Below are positions 26,204 to 35,579 of a stretch of DNA of 64,000 bases, piece after piece. The notes below the pieces were generated by a model. The model was not told the DNA's origin and made no database searches. It saw only the letters and a program-made list of their open reading frames with translations. Source of the stretch: Lineus longissimus (taxonomy: Eukaryota > Nemertea > Pilidiophora > Heteronemertea > Lineidae); assembly GCF_910592395.1 (NCBI RefSeq), contig NC_088313.1, positions 12,101,937 to 12,165,936 of the forward strand, read 5' to 3'. How positions within the stretch are numbered: position 1 is the first letter of the stretch; each line of letters starts with the position of its first letter. Made by a program: the position numbers and the translations under genes.

Positions 26204-26725
26204 TGAATAGAATAGAATAGAATAAGGTTTATTGCTCAACAAAATTACATTGCGTAGAGCACAAAACTACCTATATACAATAGAAATACGAATATACATG
26301 CGAAGGCTTTTTAACATCAACAAAAGAATACGAATTTGCTTACAATATGATTAGAGTAGTTGGAGAGACTTTGACAAAAATTTAGTTAGTTTTATTAATG
26401 TATTCTTTGGCGAGTTCAAAAGTTTTACATATTTAAATAAATCGGGATATCTGTGAAAGTCGGCTGGAATGTAATTTACTCGAGTGTTTGAAAAGAAGGG
26501 GCATACGAGGACGTGGTGAAATTCATCTCCAACTACTCCGAGGTTACATTTATTACATGTACATGTACGTTCTAGTCGGGGGGTATTATTATACCGGCCT
26601 ACTTCTATAGGCAGTTTTTGGTTGGTACATCTAAATTTACAGAGTAATATACGTTGGGCTTGAGATAGACAAAGCAAATAATTCTCAAACCCCATGCAAA
26701 CTTGATTTCTCTGTAGATCAAACAT
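26204..26725 (-). pseudogene. 3' end of a non-LTR retrotransposon (RT C-terminal zinc region)
   Basis: On the minus strand a 124-codon frame (26351-26725) carries the C-terminal region that follows the reverse transcriptase of many LINE-type elements. It includes the strings KLPIEVGRY and LERTCTCNKC, then DEFHHVLVC, the Cys/Cys/His/Cys pattern of the zf-RVT type. Downstream the sequence ends in GAATA repeats next to AGGTTTATTG (26204-26235), a typical short-repeat LINE tail. The polymerase core and everything upstream are missing, so this is a 5'-truncated copy, the usual product of incomplete reverse transcription. The clade cannot be set from this piece. Confidence 0.8.
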
Positions 26726-26897
26726 TTTGGAGAGTTCAACTTACTGGCAAGTGGCAGTGTCTTCTATCTCGCCAATTAATCATGCTCATCACGTGATCCC
26801 AGGGCGCTTGAAAGCTTCGTGATTAAGGATAACAGCACAGCAAGCAATGCATCGAGAAGTAGGTCTAAAATAGAGATAAAAAGTACAAACAAAATGA

Positions 26898-27257
26898 TTA
26901 AAAGATTTTCATGAACGCCGACTCGGTGACGACAATCGACCAGCGATCGCTGTCCGACTCGGTGATCACGATAATCGACCAGAGATCTTTGAAACGGGAC
27001 GTAAACTCCCCCTCGATGAAGATAATCGACCAGATATCTTTGCAATGCGGAGGTGAACTCAATGGTTCAATGACAAAGATGAACTGGGTCACACAATCCA
27101 GTGTAGAAGTGAAAAATGTCCCCCTCGAATCAGTCATTGTATTCTCAGACTGATGGAATGTATAATATGGTCCATAGAGGCCATGACCGTCAATAAAAAT
27201 GCAAGAAGATGCAAGCTGAAACCTCCGAATAACGCTTTCTTTTACTTTCAATTTCAA
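26898..27257 (-). CDS. unassigned frame with internal about 20-residue repeats (copy A)
   Basis: A 119-codon minus-strand frame. The first two thirds are conserved in copy B (50328-50546). The C-terminal part repeats a pattern of the form KDLWSIIVITES two to three times. At DNA level this is a degenerate tandem repeat (GACTCGGTGACGA, GACCAGAGATC) at 26915-27040, with a related but rearranged array at 50175-50340 in copy B. It lies downstream of the 27380-28190 coding exon on the same strand and could be a further exon or only repeat DNA. No known domain. Confidence 0.3.
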   Translation of the reverse strand: MKLKVKESVIRRFQLASSCIFIDGHGLYGPYYTFHQSENTMTDSRGTFFTSTLDCVTQFIFVIEPLSSPPHCKDIWSIIFIEGEFTSRFKDLWSIIVITESDSDRWSIVVTESAFMKIF

Positions 27258-27379
27258 ACTATTGCGTTGTATTGCAATGACAGTTTAGTGGTCAAACTGA
27301 CTCTTTCCAGACTCTCATCATTTATAAGATAATCTCTCAAATACGGCGACCGTCATTCAAATGAAAGTCCTCGACTTGC

Positions 27380-28202
27380 TCATAGCGTTTTCATATCGTT
27401 CTGGCCAAGGGCGCTTAGTTGAACTCCGTAATGTGACAGCATCACATTTACTAACAGATAGTGGTGAAGAGTAAATACCTTTGCGGTCATTCGCTTACCA
27501 GTACCAAATTTGGGCCAGGCAAATAATCTTTCATTCGCACCAACAATTAACCAATGCTTTGCGACACAAGGGTCACGTAAGGTCATCAATAACGTATTCT
27601 TAGCTTCCACCTCGAATCACATCGGATATTTTCTAATATGATGTTATCCATATCAAATAATAAAACACTTTCGACTTCAGGTATAAGATAGTAGCGCTTC
27701 GCTTTTAGGCTTTTAACATACCGAAGTTCAAGAACGAATCCCACGTTTACTATTTTATACCAATTTAACCAAGAAATAGACGGGGCTTTTCCCCTGTTTT
27801 TGTGCTTCTGAAATTTGCATCTAAAGGTCAACTCCAAGAAAACATTCTCACCACATGAAACCATTCTGAAATATTCGAACCTCGAATTCTTTGGACCGAG
27901 GCTTTTCTTAAGTTCACCATACGGAAGAATCAACTCTCGGCGATTGCCACTTCCAATCAAATCGAATTGAAATGCTCGCAACTTTTCAGAGACAGATTTC
28001 CGTCCATGATGAGTGCTAACACCTATGACATCATTGCAAAATTCGCCAGCAATGTATGTGAGAGCGTGAAAATGAAAATGATACATCAGTTTAAACTCTC
28101 CGCTTATATTATCTTGGCTGTAGACGTAGACATTACGATGAGGTGCCATGGAGTAATGAAAAAGAGCCACTGTGACTATGATACTTAGTCCTGTGTGGTA
28201 AA
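27380..28202 (-). pseudogene. copy A of the unrecognised long exon, truncated and internally deleted
   Basis: On the minus strand this matches the copy B exon at 51343-52448. Three lesions are visible. The N-terminal part is cut at 28202, where BEL/Pao sequence begins. About 295 bp present in copy B (about 51494-51788) are missing at 27613. The frame then shifts, ending one open frame at 27586 and continuing in another to 27380. Copy A keeps a C-terminal tail of roughly 30 codons (27380-27470) that copy B lost to a 606-bp insertion. Most nucleotide differences from copy B change the amino acid, so neither duplicate has been under strong constraint since they split. The apparent N-terminus of the 223-codon frame is BEL sequence read out of frame, not part of this protein. 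Confidence 0.7.
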
Positions 28203-28982
28203 AGCGGCGCTTTACCAATTCTCCCTCCGACTCTGTAGACTTGATCATTTTCATCAAGGAAGGGGCTAAGCTTTGCAGTGTTTGCGTCTCGAAATTTGAT
28301 GGCTTTCTGTGCTTGGCGAATCCAATACAGGTCGGCTTCCTTCAACAAACGTAGCGACGGCCATGCAGCGATCTTGGTGAGTAGCTGTTTCAACCATTGG
28401 TCTTTTGGAAGTTCTTTTGCGGATATCACACGTGCAGTAACCATCAACAGGCGAGGCCAGCTGGAGAATTTCGTTGGATCGACGACAGGTTCATCTTTGG
28501 ACAACTTCGCAGCAACGACTTTGGCATTTCGAATATGGAACTTCTTCAGCTCAGCATCATCGCGGTCGACTTGAACATTCTTCGGTGTCTCCGGCCAGGA
28601 CGATGGTGTTTTCTTCAGGAAGGACGGGCCATCGATGACTTCTTCATATCAGTAGCGTTAACTCCACGGGATACGAGATCTATGATGTTCTGCTGAGTCG
28701 GTACGAAGGAGATGTCGTTATGTGGGTCAAAATCTGCTGTTACCTCTCCCACTCGGCAGGCTACGTAGGAGCGGAATGACTTCGATTGTCCTCTCAACTA
28801 GCTGAGTTGTCATGCTGACGGTCCACATTTTCTTGTAGGCGAGCTGGATATGTAGGGCATTCTCCACTACCAACATCAGGCGAGACCGGAGCAGGACGGC
28901 TTGTAGTTCTTTGCGTGGTATACTGACTTTCTTCAGAGATGCTAGGCGGGCTCTTGCGCAAACAAACGTCAATTCCGCTTCA
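28203..28982 (-). pseudogene. BEL/Pao RNase H end and pre-integrase region
   Basis: Three frames in different phases carry consecutive parts of the Pao polyprotein. 28727-28972 has the SIPRKELQAVLL motif typical of the A17/RNase H region. 28615-28797 has the motif ending NIIDLVSRGVNA, equivalent to the conserved N-ADL-SRG string. 28203-28504 has the YWIRQAQ segment and a VYRVGGRIGKAPL motif just before integrase. Frameshifts separate them, so the region cannot give one product. Sequence ends abruptly before the integrase catalytic core. Confidence 0.82.
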
Positions 28983-30478
28983 TCATCGCGACCATCTCAG
29001 CCAGATTCCCATTTCCAAGGCGTCGTCAGAGGCATCGCTTAGTCCATGAGGCGACACTCTTGGAAGCGGTGTCACTCCATGGTACCGCTTGGGGATCAGG
29101 CTAAGAGGAATCTCGATCATGTCGACTTCTTGGAGATCACGGTTGACAGCTTCAATCATACGGTAGATACCACACTCAGGGCTGATAGGCGCGTCCAAAC
29201 CAATGTCGAACGTCCACATCTTCTGCAGGATTATCTTGGGACGAACAAGGACTTCGGACAGCATACCAAAGATGTCGTCGTATGAGGCTGTTTTCTTCAA
29301 CAGGTTGCGTTTCGTATCGGCGAGATCAGCATTGTAGACTTTCTTGACCTGAGCGTATCTTCTGACAGGTTCCACTTGGTTCCTAGTACGGTCGTTGTCA
29401 CATCAGGAGGATAGCATTGTTCATCGCAGATCTTCTTCTCGTTCGACATCCATTGTCTGATGACAAAGTGGCCCTTTTCCAATGCGGTGATGGGATTCTT
29501 CTTCATGTTAGCGACTGCTTCGACATCTCTCTGCGACTCTGTCAAATCATCTGCGTAGAACTGCTCGTTCATGATACGTTTAATCTCAGGATCGTCGGGT
29601 GCGTTCTCAATGGCGACGTGACGCATGGCTACGGTGGCGGCTGTCGGTGACGGCTTGTCTCCCAAGGTTACAGTTGTCAACTCGTAAACTTGGATCACAT
29701 CTTCTGGCTTCTCTCTGAAGACATATCTATGGAATCTGGCATCTTCTGACGTCACTTTCACGGCTTGAAATATCTTGGCTACATCTGCGATTACATAAAC
29801 TTCATATTCATGGAAGCGTAGGGCGACTTCAAAGAGGTTCGTGTTGAGATTATCTCCCTTGGCTAGGTAGTCGTTTAAGGCATGACCTTGGCATCTTGCT
29901 TTCCTATTGTAGACTACTCGGACTGGCGTTGTCTTGGAGTCTTTCATCACACCAAAGTGAGGTTGAAACCACATCTTCTTCCCGTTACGTAGATCGTTCT
30001 TCATTTCACTGGCTGGGACTAGACGTGCGACTCCTCGTTCAAGTTTATCTCTCATCTGACGACAGTAGACTTCCCACTCTTTTGGCTTCTTCTTGAATTG
30101 GGCTTCCAAATTCGACAGGCGTCTGACGGCGTAATCATAGTTGTTCGGCAGATTCTCTGGTGCCTCCCCCCCCCCCCCCCCCGAGAACAATCTGATAGGT
30201 TCCATCATCTAATCTAGTGACGCTCTTCTGCATGGATTCTGTGGCCAGCTTGTCTCGAATTTCAGCACGGCATTTACATCTTCTGGGCTCAAGACCGGAA
30301 CACTCGACACCAAGGAAATCTTCAAGTTCGCTTACGGCTGTTACCAGATGGAAGTTGATGACAGCGTTGGCTACAATCTCGTTTGAAGTTCGGCCTCCTA
30401 ATTGGACGTACCATCCTAGTGAACATCTGGCTGCAATCGGGTCGTTGACGTTATCGCTTGAGACGCGTTCTTCTGCGG
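28983..30478 (-). pseudogene. BEL/Pao reverse transcriptase and start of RNase H
   Basis: The frame at 29297-30208 (303 codons) contains the Pao RT. The first catalytic aspartate is in YVIADVAKIF (about residue 142) and the YADD box is at residues 218-221. The upstream part (30209-30478) continues the protease-RT linker with a conserved GWYVQLGG string, but in another phase across a C/G homopolymer at 30168-30182 that probably caused a frameshift. A second shift near 29340 moves the frame to 28983-29375, which ends with GLSDASDDALEMG, the aspartate of the following A17/RNase H domain. The 5' end of this stretch is cut at 30478 by the nested LTR element. Confidence 0.88.
30474..30478. repeat. 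5-bp target duplication, left copy
   Basis: TGCGG, repeated at 33301-33305 after the right LTR. Confidence 0.9.
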
Positions 30479-30624
30479 TGTATGGTGCGACCTAGCCACG
30501 CCCTGGTGGGTGGCGCCTCCCCGTGTTTTTGTAAGAGAGCTTAGTGAGGAATACAATATATTTCTAGCTAGCTATGTATGTAGTGCAACGAACCTTTGGA
30601 TCGGTGACCGGCGCGTACAATACA
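30479..30624 (+). repeat. left LTR of the nested element
   Basis: 146 bp, TG...CA ends. Differs from the right LTR by two G/A changes. Confidence 0.93.
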
Positions 30625-30626
30625 CC

Positions 30627-30635
30627 TGGCGAACC
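30627..30635 (+). promoter_or_regulatory. primer-binding site
   Basis: TGGCGAACC, two bases after the left LTR, complementary to a tRNA 3' end of the form GGTTCGCCA. The tRNA species was not determined. Confidence 0.7.
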
Positions 30636-30937
30636 TTCCCAGGATCGTGTGGCCGCCTGGACACGTTTATTAAGTTAAATTGTGATGATTTATTAGGACT
30701 GACTTTTCGGCTCTTTTGAGCAGGGCTGAGCTGAGGTACACTGCTGCGAACTGTGTATACTGTAGTGTATAGCATGTATATAGTGCTAAACGTTGTGCAT
30801 ATACCCCGGTAGATCGTGTGTGTAGACGGCGCAGAGCATGAGACTGCGAGAATAGGGACCGGCCCTGTGTAGTGTTGTGTGTGAATTCGGATCTTAAAGT
30901 CATAGTCCGTTCGTTACATACTTCTTCTAATAATGTG

Positions 30938-31214
30938 ATGAAAGTGCTGGTTTTCGGGCACAGTTTTGTTGCAAGGTGGCGCAAGTTTCTGTTGCGTCAA
31001 CGTTGCCCGGTATTTGCACCCGGTCCATGGAGATTTTTCTGACATTTTGGGACTTCCCCATGAAGTTGTGAAAGTAGTTGGGGAGGGCGGCTTAAAGATA
31101 GACAATAACGGTGTGCGGCTGATGATAACCACTGTAAGGCAGGTAAAACCTGACCTAATCGTCGTAGAGTTGGGAACTAATGACTTGGCGGAAATGGACT
31201 GTGACAGCTTGTAA
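30938..31214 (+). pseudogene. SGNH-hydrolase-like domain, frameshifted
   Basis: An ATG at 30938 opens a frame whose first residues include VLVFGHSFVAR. This matches block I of SGNH/GDSL hydrolases, with the nucleophile serine in GHS. That frame stops near 31040. A second frame (30966-31214), shifted by one, continues with PDLIVVELGTNDL, which is block III with its GxND signature. A string VVPPVLRG in another phase near 31235-31260 may be the next strand of the fold. The family hydrolyses esters or acetyl groups. SGNH domains are known as passengers in some invertebrate retroelements, but the role is unknown. Here the gene has at least one frameshift and no intact C-terminal Asp-His block, so it is not functional as it stands. 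Confidence 0.65.
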
Positions 31215-32204
31215 ATGTGTGGACTTTTAGTGCTGTAGTACCACCTGTCCTACGTGGAATGACAAATCAATAGGCTTGTGCTTGTTGACTTTCTGCACAA
31301 TAGACTGAATTTCATGATTTGGTTGTTCAAAAACGGGGAATTGTTTCACAACAAGTGACAACGCGGCCAATATGAGAAGAAATTCAGTCACGATCATCAA
31401 GTTTTTCCTCGTGGCGATACTTGTCATCACGGTTGGACCTCTCCTGATGAAAATGATGCCAAGTAATGGAGACAGGGGCCGATGACCATTCGGAACTGGG
31501 GACTTCTTACCACGGCCTTCCAGAGAGGTGCAGCCTCCAGCAGCTGTGGGTACTCTGCACCGCATCGACTGGCACAATTATACAGAAATCGCTCTCCTGC
31601 AGAAAAGAACAGGGGGGTTCTCTGGATTGCTACTGGATGCCAGCTGGAGGAAACGGAATGGTCACTGGTGTGCAGCCTAGTTGTATGGTTCTTGGAACTT
31701 GTGTGTTTCTGGTGACATGTATGGTACATGTAACGGGTGAAATAATTGATACTAGTATCTTTCGGTAAAATATACCTGTAATTTTCTGACTTAAGTTTAT
31801 ATTGCTTGTGCCCGTTCACATGTTTCATGCCACTACATTCTGCGTTTCAATTGATACAAGTTACCATACCGCGGTGTATTTCTTTAGGAGCCTCAGTTAC
31901 ACTCTCAGACTGCTTGATACTTAATTATTATTGAATTGGGTATATTACTTCCATCCCTTCCACTGTTTGGAAAGGTTAAATGTAGTAAACATACTTTTAC
32001 AGAAATAATAGTAAAAGGTAGATAGTGTATTTGTAATGATTTATGAAGGCACGTTTGACTGCTTTTTGAGATTTGCAGCACCGATGCACATACAAGGTAT
32101 ATTTGTATTAATGCTGTTTGTAACGGAACAGGTATGATGATTGAGTCCGTTGAACCATGACATTTTCAAGGTATACTTTTGATCACCACTAGAAATGGAA
32201 AAGC

Positions 32205-32618
32205 TTGTGTGTGGATCTCGGCTATCGCTGCAGTATACTAGATTTACGGGATACGTTTATACCATGTTTCTTTCCGGATGCATCAACGATTACTGTAATG
32301 ATTTTAATAAATGTATGTTCCTGCGGTTGGTCAGCTGCTAGTGTGAATGGACCATGTGTGAATCTGTGTGAATCTGTGAAAAAGTTGAAATCAGCAGGTA
32401 GTTGTGCATCCCAGGGTTTTCCATTGACTCTTCTGGCACTTACGGTAACAATTGGCATATTTGCTTATTTGCTCACATGCTCATTCTGCCAATATTTTGT
32501 GCCACTGGTATTCTACATTTGTACTTTTTGGTATAAAGTATTTATCTGCAAACCACTGAAGGTATTCGGGCTAGATACAGCGGATGATAAAATATCATGT
32601 ATGGCTACAACAGATTAA
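32205..32618 (+). CDS. 137-codon frame with hydrophobic segments near the 3' end of the nested element
   Basis: The frame is rich in cysteine and has a strongly hydrophobic stretch (about residues 72-110, PLTLLALTVTIGIFAYLLTC and following) that could span a membrane. Its place between the SGNH remnant and the right LTR is where some retroelements carry an additional gene. I recognise no family, and it may be a chance frame in non-coding DNA. No splice sites or start context support it. Confidence 0.25.
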   Translation: MCVDLGYRCSILDLRDTFIPCFFPDASTITVMILINVCSCGWSAASVNGPCVNLCESVKKLKSAGSCASQGFPLTLLALTVTIGIFAYLLTCSFCQYFVPLVFYICTFWYKVFICKPLKVFGLDTADDKISCMATTD

Positions 32619-33141
32619 CTACCGGTGACTAACTTAATTCACTAAATGTCTTCCGATTTTGTATCAATCTGCCAGATGTTTTCTACTGATACAAATCATT
32701 GTGTGTTTTTTTGTACATGTATGATAAATTGTAACCTTGTGGATATACATGTACAGTGCAGCATGGAAACGCATCTTGTGATTCCAGTAACTTGGAGTCT
32801 TATTATTTTTGGACTGTAGTAACTCTCCACTGAAAGTTTACTTGTCGTTGCATTTCAATAGGTAACAGCAATTTGTTGTGCTGTGTGTAGTCCCAGTCTC
32901 GCCCATGGCATACTGGAGCTGTGGTCGGGTATGTCACTAGAAACCACCGGTTCCTAGGGTTATAGTCAGGGCACAGTGATGATAGTCGGGGTATACTGGG
33001 GTGAGTGGTTTTTCACTTCTGCACACAAACACGTTTTAAAGTGATGTTATTATTTGGTTTGTGGCGCAATTACGCCTGTGTCTATTTTAATTTTGTATTA
33101 TTTTTCCTCTAGTGGCGTATGGCCGGAGCTTTCATACGCTC

Positions 33142-33154
33142 GGGAGGGGGGTGA
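33142..33154 (+). promoter_or_regulatory. polypurine tract of the nested element
   Basis: GGGAGGGGGGTGA directly before the right LTR. Serves plus-strand priming in LTR retrotransposons. Confidence 0.7.
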
Positions 33155-33300
33155 TGTATGGTGCGACCTAGCCACGCCCTGGTGGGTGGCGCCTCCCCGT
33201 GTTTTTGTAAGAGAACTTAGTGAGGAATACAATATATTTCTAGCTAGCTATGTATGTAGTGCAACGAACCTTTGGATCGATGACCGGCGCGTACAATACA
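33155..33300 (+). repeat. right LTR of the nested element
   Basis: 146 bp, followed at once by TGCGG (33301-33305), the second copy of the target duplication. Confidence 0.93.
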
Positions 33301-33305
33301 TGCGG

Positions 33306-34259
33306 CAAGTACGTCGGAGTTCTCTACACCAAGAAGGATGTCTATCGTTTCATCAGGAGCTTCGGCGATTGAGACATTCTGAAGATGAGGATACTTCTGG
33401 ATCTGCTGGTTGGTGACGACTGGTATACTACCGCATGGCGTTTCCATCTCAGTTAGGCATACTTCACGGGTGAACGTCCCATCTAGGCTTTCAAGGCTGC
33501 AGTCTATGACTCGGAGATTGCGACGGATGGTGTCTCACCTTACTCTGGTCAGACGATAACCTTTCATGTGACAATCTGTTGACTTGGCGATGATACCTTC
33601 ACGGACAAGTGACACTTGGCTCCCACTGTCTAGTAGAATACGGACCAATGTATTCTTCGATCCATGGCGTAGATAACCCATGACGGTCGGTAGGACGCTT
33701 GACATCGTTGACGTTGCATGATTATCAGCAGAGGCGTTTGCGCAGGATTTACCGTTGGTCTTTGGCGTGAATTGAGTGGCAGCTGGATTCAGGTCTTTCT
33801 GTTTCACCTTGAACTGGCATCTGGTATGATCAAATGGATATCTTCCTGCGACACAGTTATTGTGCCTACAGCGATGGCATATCCCATTGGCGTTCATGGT
33901 GTTGAACCTCTACGATTGCGGCAGTGTACGAAACTTGTGGCATCCTTTGATGAAGTGGCTTAAATTCTGAGGGTGGATAGGACACTTCGTTGAGATGAGT
34001 TGTCGGTGGCTTCTTTAGTAGGTGCTCTATCGTGATGTGAGATGAACTTGACATGAGACTGTGTCTGGTTACCATGGTGACTCGGTTGGCTAGCACCAGG
34101 GGACATCGTAGCATGTCTTGCAACTCCACGAGGTTTGGACGCGTTCGATGACGATGGCTTACTTGGACCAGAGGTAGAGGTAGACTGTTGATCAGGACTC
34201 GACTTGGTTTTCTGGAGCAGCACTAGCAGGGAATGCAACCATTTGATGAGACCAGGCAT
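33306..34259 (-). pseudogene. BEL/Pao zinc knuckle and aspartic protease
   Basis: The minus-strand frame 33535-33897 begins with a Cys/His cluster (CHRCRHNNC and, further on, a second Cys/His set), as in the BEL nucleic-acid-binding region. It then carries LLDSGSQVSLV, the protease active-site motif with DSG. The frame 33960-34259 upstream is a serine/threonine/proline-rich linker. Downstream, 33306-33447 continues the protease C-terminal part with DILLGVENSDV, up to the nested insertion. Frameshifts near 33890 and 33540 separate these pieces. Confidence 0.82.
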
Positions 34260-35152
34260 GGAATCGTTGGCTTTCTTGTCCTCGACACATTGTAGAAACT
34301 AGATACGGTGATCTTCTGGCAGCTTACGTCGGACTTGGGTTAGCAGCATCCTACCATTGAGGTCATCTTTCAGCCCCAATCCCTCGACATTGGTAGTAAA
34401 GTTCTGAAGACTTTCGACGAATCTCTCCATGGCCTTGAGGTCGACTTTTCCTGATCTCCCGGATGAATCGTACGAGTTCATGCGCTCTAGGTCGTTTATC
34501 AACAGCTCCAGAAGTCTGTCGTTATCCCCATTGGCTTCGTTTAGTATTCTCCAGGCATCAGGTAGCTTCGTGCTCTGATCTTCTTCTTCTCATCTAGTTT
34601 CTTCATCGACTCGACAAACTGGTACAACATCTCTGTTTCAGTGAGGTGACGAGAAAAATGTTCGAAAAGTTCTTTGAAGCGTCTGTAATCTCTGATGTCA
34701 CCTGAGAATGTTGGAAACTTCAGCTTCGACATACAACTACGGGGTGTCTTATCAGTCGTTGGAACTGGTCTCGTGGGCGTAGGGTCCGGCAGACGACATT
34801 CCTCGGCTTTCTTGGCCAATCGGTGTACCACTGGATTCGTAAGCTCAATCATGTGACCAACATAGTCCTCTTCTCCATCAGCGATAGTCTCTTCAGCAGC
34901 TTCGATCGCAGCATCATTCATATCTTTAGTATCAAGCTCCTTACACTTGAATCGGATCACATAGTCATTGTCTATTTGAAGCAAATCTAGCTGGCTACGC
35001 AGTTCGTCAGCTAACTTTGAGAATTCATGATGAGGGATCCCATCACTGGATTCTAGAAGTGGGATAGCTTGCTTTAGAAGGGTGTTGATCTTCCTCTTCT
35101 TGTTTGCCCTAGAATTCGTGGCCTCTTTGGCAGTTTCAGGTACGGCAAACAT
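34260..35152 (-). pseudogene. BEL/Pao gag (DUF1759-like)
   Basis: The frame 34541-35152 (203 codons) contains the conserved gag segment with LKFPTFSGDIRDYRRFKELF, typical of the DUF1759 domain of Pao elements. The following frame 34299-34502 contains the next conserved part (DLKAMERFVESLQNF and VRRKLPEDHR). A frameshift or short deletion separates them at about 34520, and another break at 34270 precedes the linker. Gag would form the particle and bind the RNA of the element. The start codon is taken as the first Met at 35152 and no longer upstream frame is visible. Confidence 0.85.
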
Positions 35153-35579
35153 CGTAGGGGAATCGTAGAATACGTATAGATGTGATATATGAGTGCCCTA
35201 TCGTATAGTTTTACATAAAGCAGGTGCAATTCATGATATTTCAGACGAAAGTTCATGTACGTAGGTCCTGTACATCAGCTACATGCATTGTGTACATGGA
35301 TGTGCGTATGTGCGGCGTTCACGAGTAGCCTTCTTTACATTACTTTTCGTCGGTAATCTCGTCGTATTTCATCGTCTAGACATCGATTGACGTGGGTTTA
35401 CTCACTTTACTAATTGAAAAAGCTGTTGCGGATGCACATTGACAAATGCTTAGACTTCAATTTCTGCTTTAAATCGAATAAATATATTTATTTTTCAATT
35501 GTGCAAAACCTACGTTGCGGGTGTGTACAAAACAAGAACTTAATTGACGGACAGGCAACCGGAAATCCGGGCAAACCAT
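35153..35579 (-). other. 5' non-coding end of the BEL/Pao element
   Basis: No open frame. Should contain the 5' untranslated region and LTR, but no direct repeat partner exists in the window, so I cannot mark the LTR. The junction with the duplicated unit is at about 35579-35580 (ACAATCTTCATAA resumes, as at 52589). Confidence 0.45.

Larger units (their letters stand above)
30479..33300 (+). mobile_element. 2.8-kb non-autonomous LTR retrotransposon with SGNH-hydrolase remnant
   Basis: The 146-bp direct repeats at 30479-30624 and 33155-33300 differ at only two positions. They begin TGTATGG and end AATACA, and the whole is flanked by a 5-bp target duplication (TGCGG). A primer-binding site (30627-30635) and a purine tract (33142-33154) sit where an LTR retrotransposon on the plus strand needs them. 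It interrupts the BEL/Pao polyprotein between protease and reverse transcriptase. The interior has no gag, protease, polymerase or integrase that I can detect. Instead it has motifs of an SGNH hydrolase (30938-31214 and a possible remnant beyond) and a 137-codon hydrophobic frame (32205-32618). It must depend on another element for reverse transcription. The near-identical LTRs point to a recent insertion. Confidence 0.92.
28203..35579 (-). mobile_element. BEL/Pao LTR retrotransposon, truncated, with nested insertion
   Basis: Reading on the minus strand from 35152 down to 28203, domains follow in BEL/Pao order: gag-like DUF1759 region, CCHC zinc knuckle, aspartic protease (DUF1758-like), reverse transcriptase with YADD, Pao-type peptidase A17/RNase H region, then the segment leading to integrase. 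The integrase core and the 3' LTR are absent because the sequence stops at 28202, where the duplicated unit resumes. At the other end the unit resumes at 35580, and no LTR could be defined in 35160-35579. Several frameshifts break the polyprotein, and a separate LTR element is inserted at 30479-33300. In copy B the same place holds 214 bp of other sequence (52375-52588), so insertion was accompanied by loss of flanking DNA. Confidence 0.88.

Noticed and set aside
27586-28257. 223-codon frame taken as one natural protein
   Set aside because: Its first residues come from BEL sequence read out of phase, joined by chance to the exon remnant at 28202.
29046-30096. Plus-strand frames across the BEL reverse transcriptase
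   Set aside because: Antisense shadows of the RT and RNase H frames.
35160-35579. 5' LTR of the BEL element
   Set aside because: Its 3' partner is missing, so the borders cannot be proved from this window.
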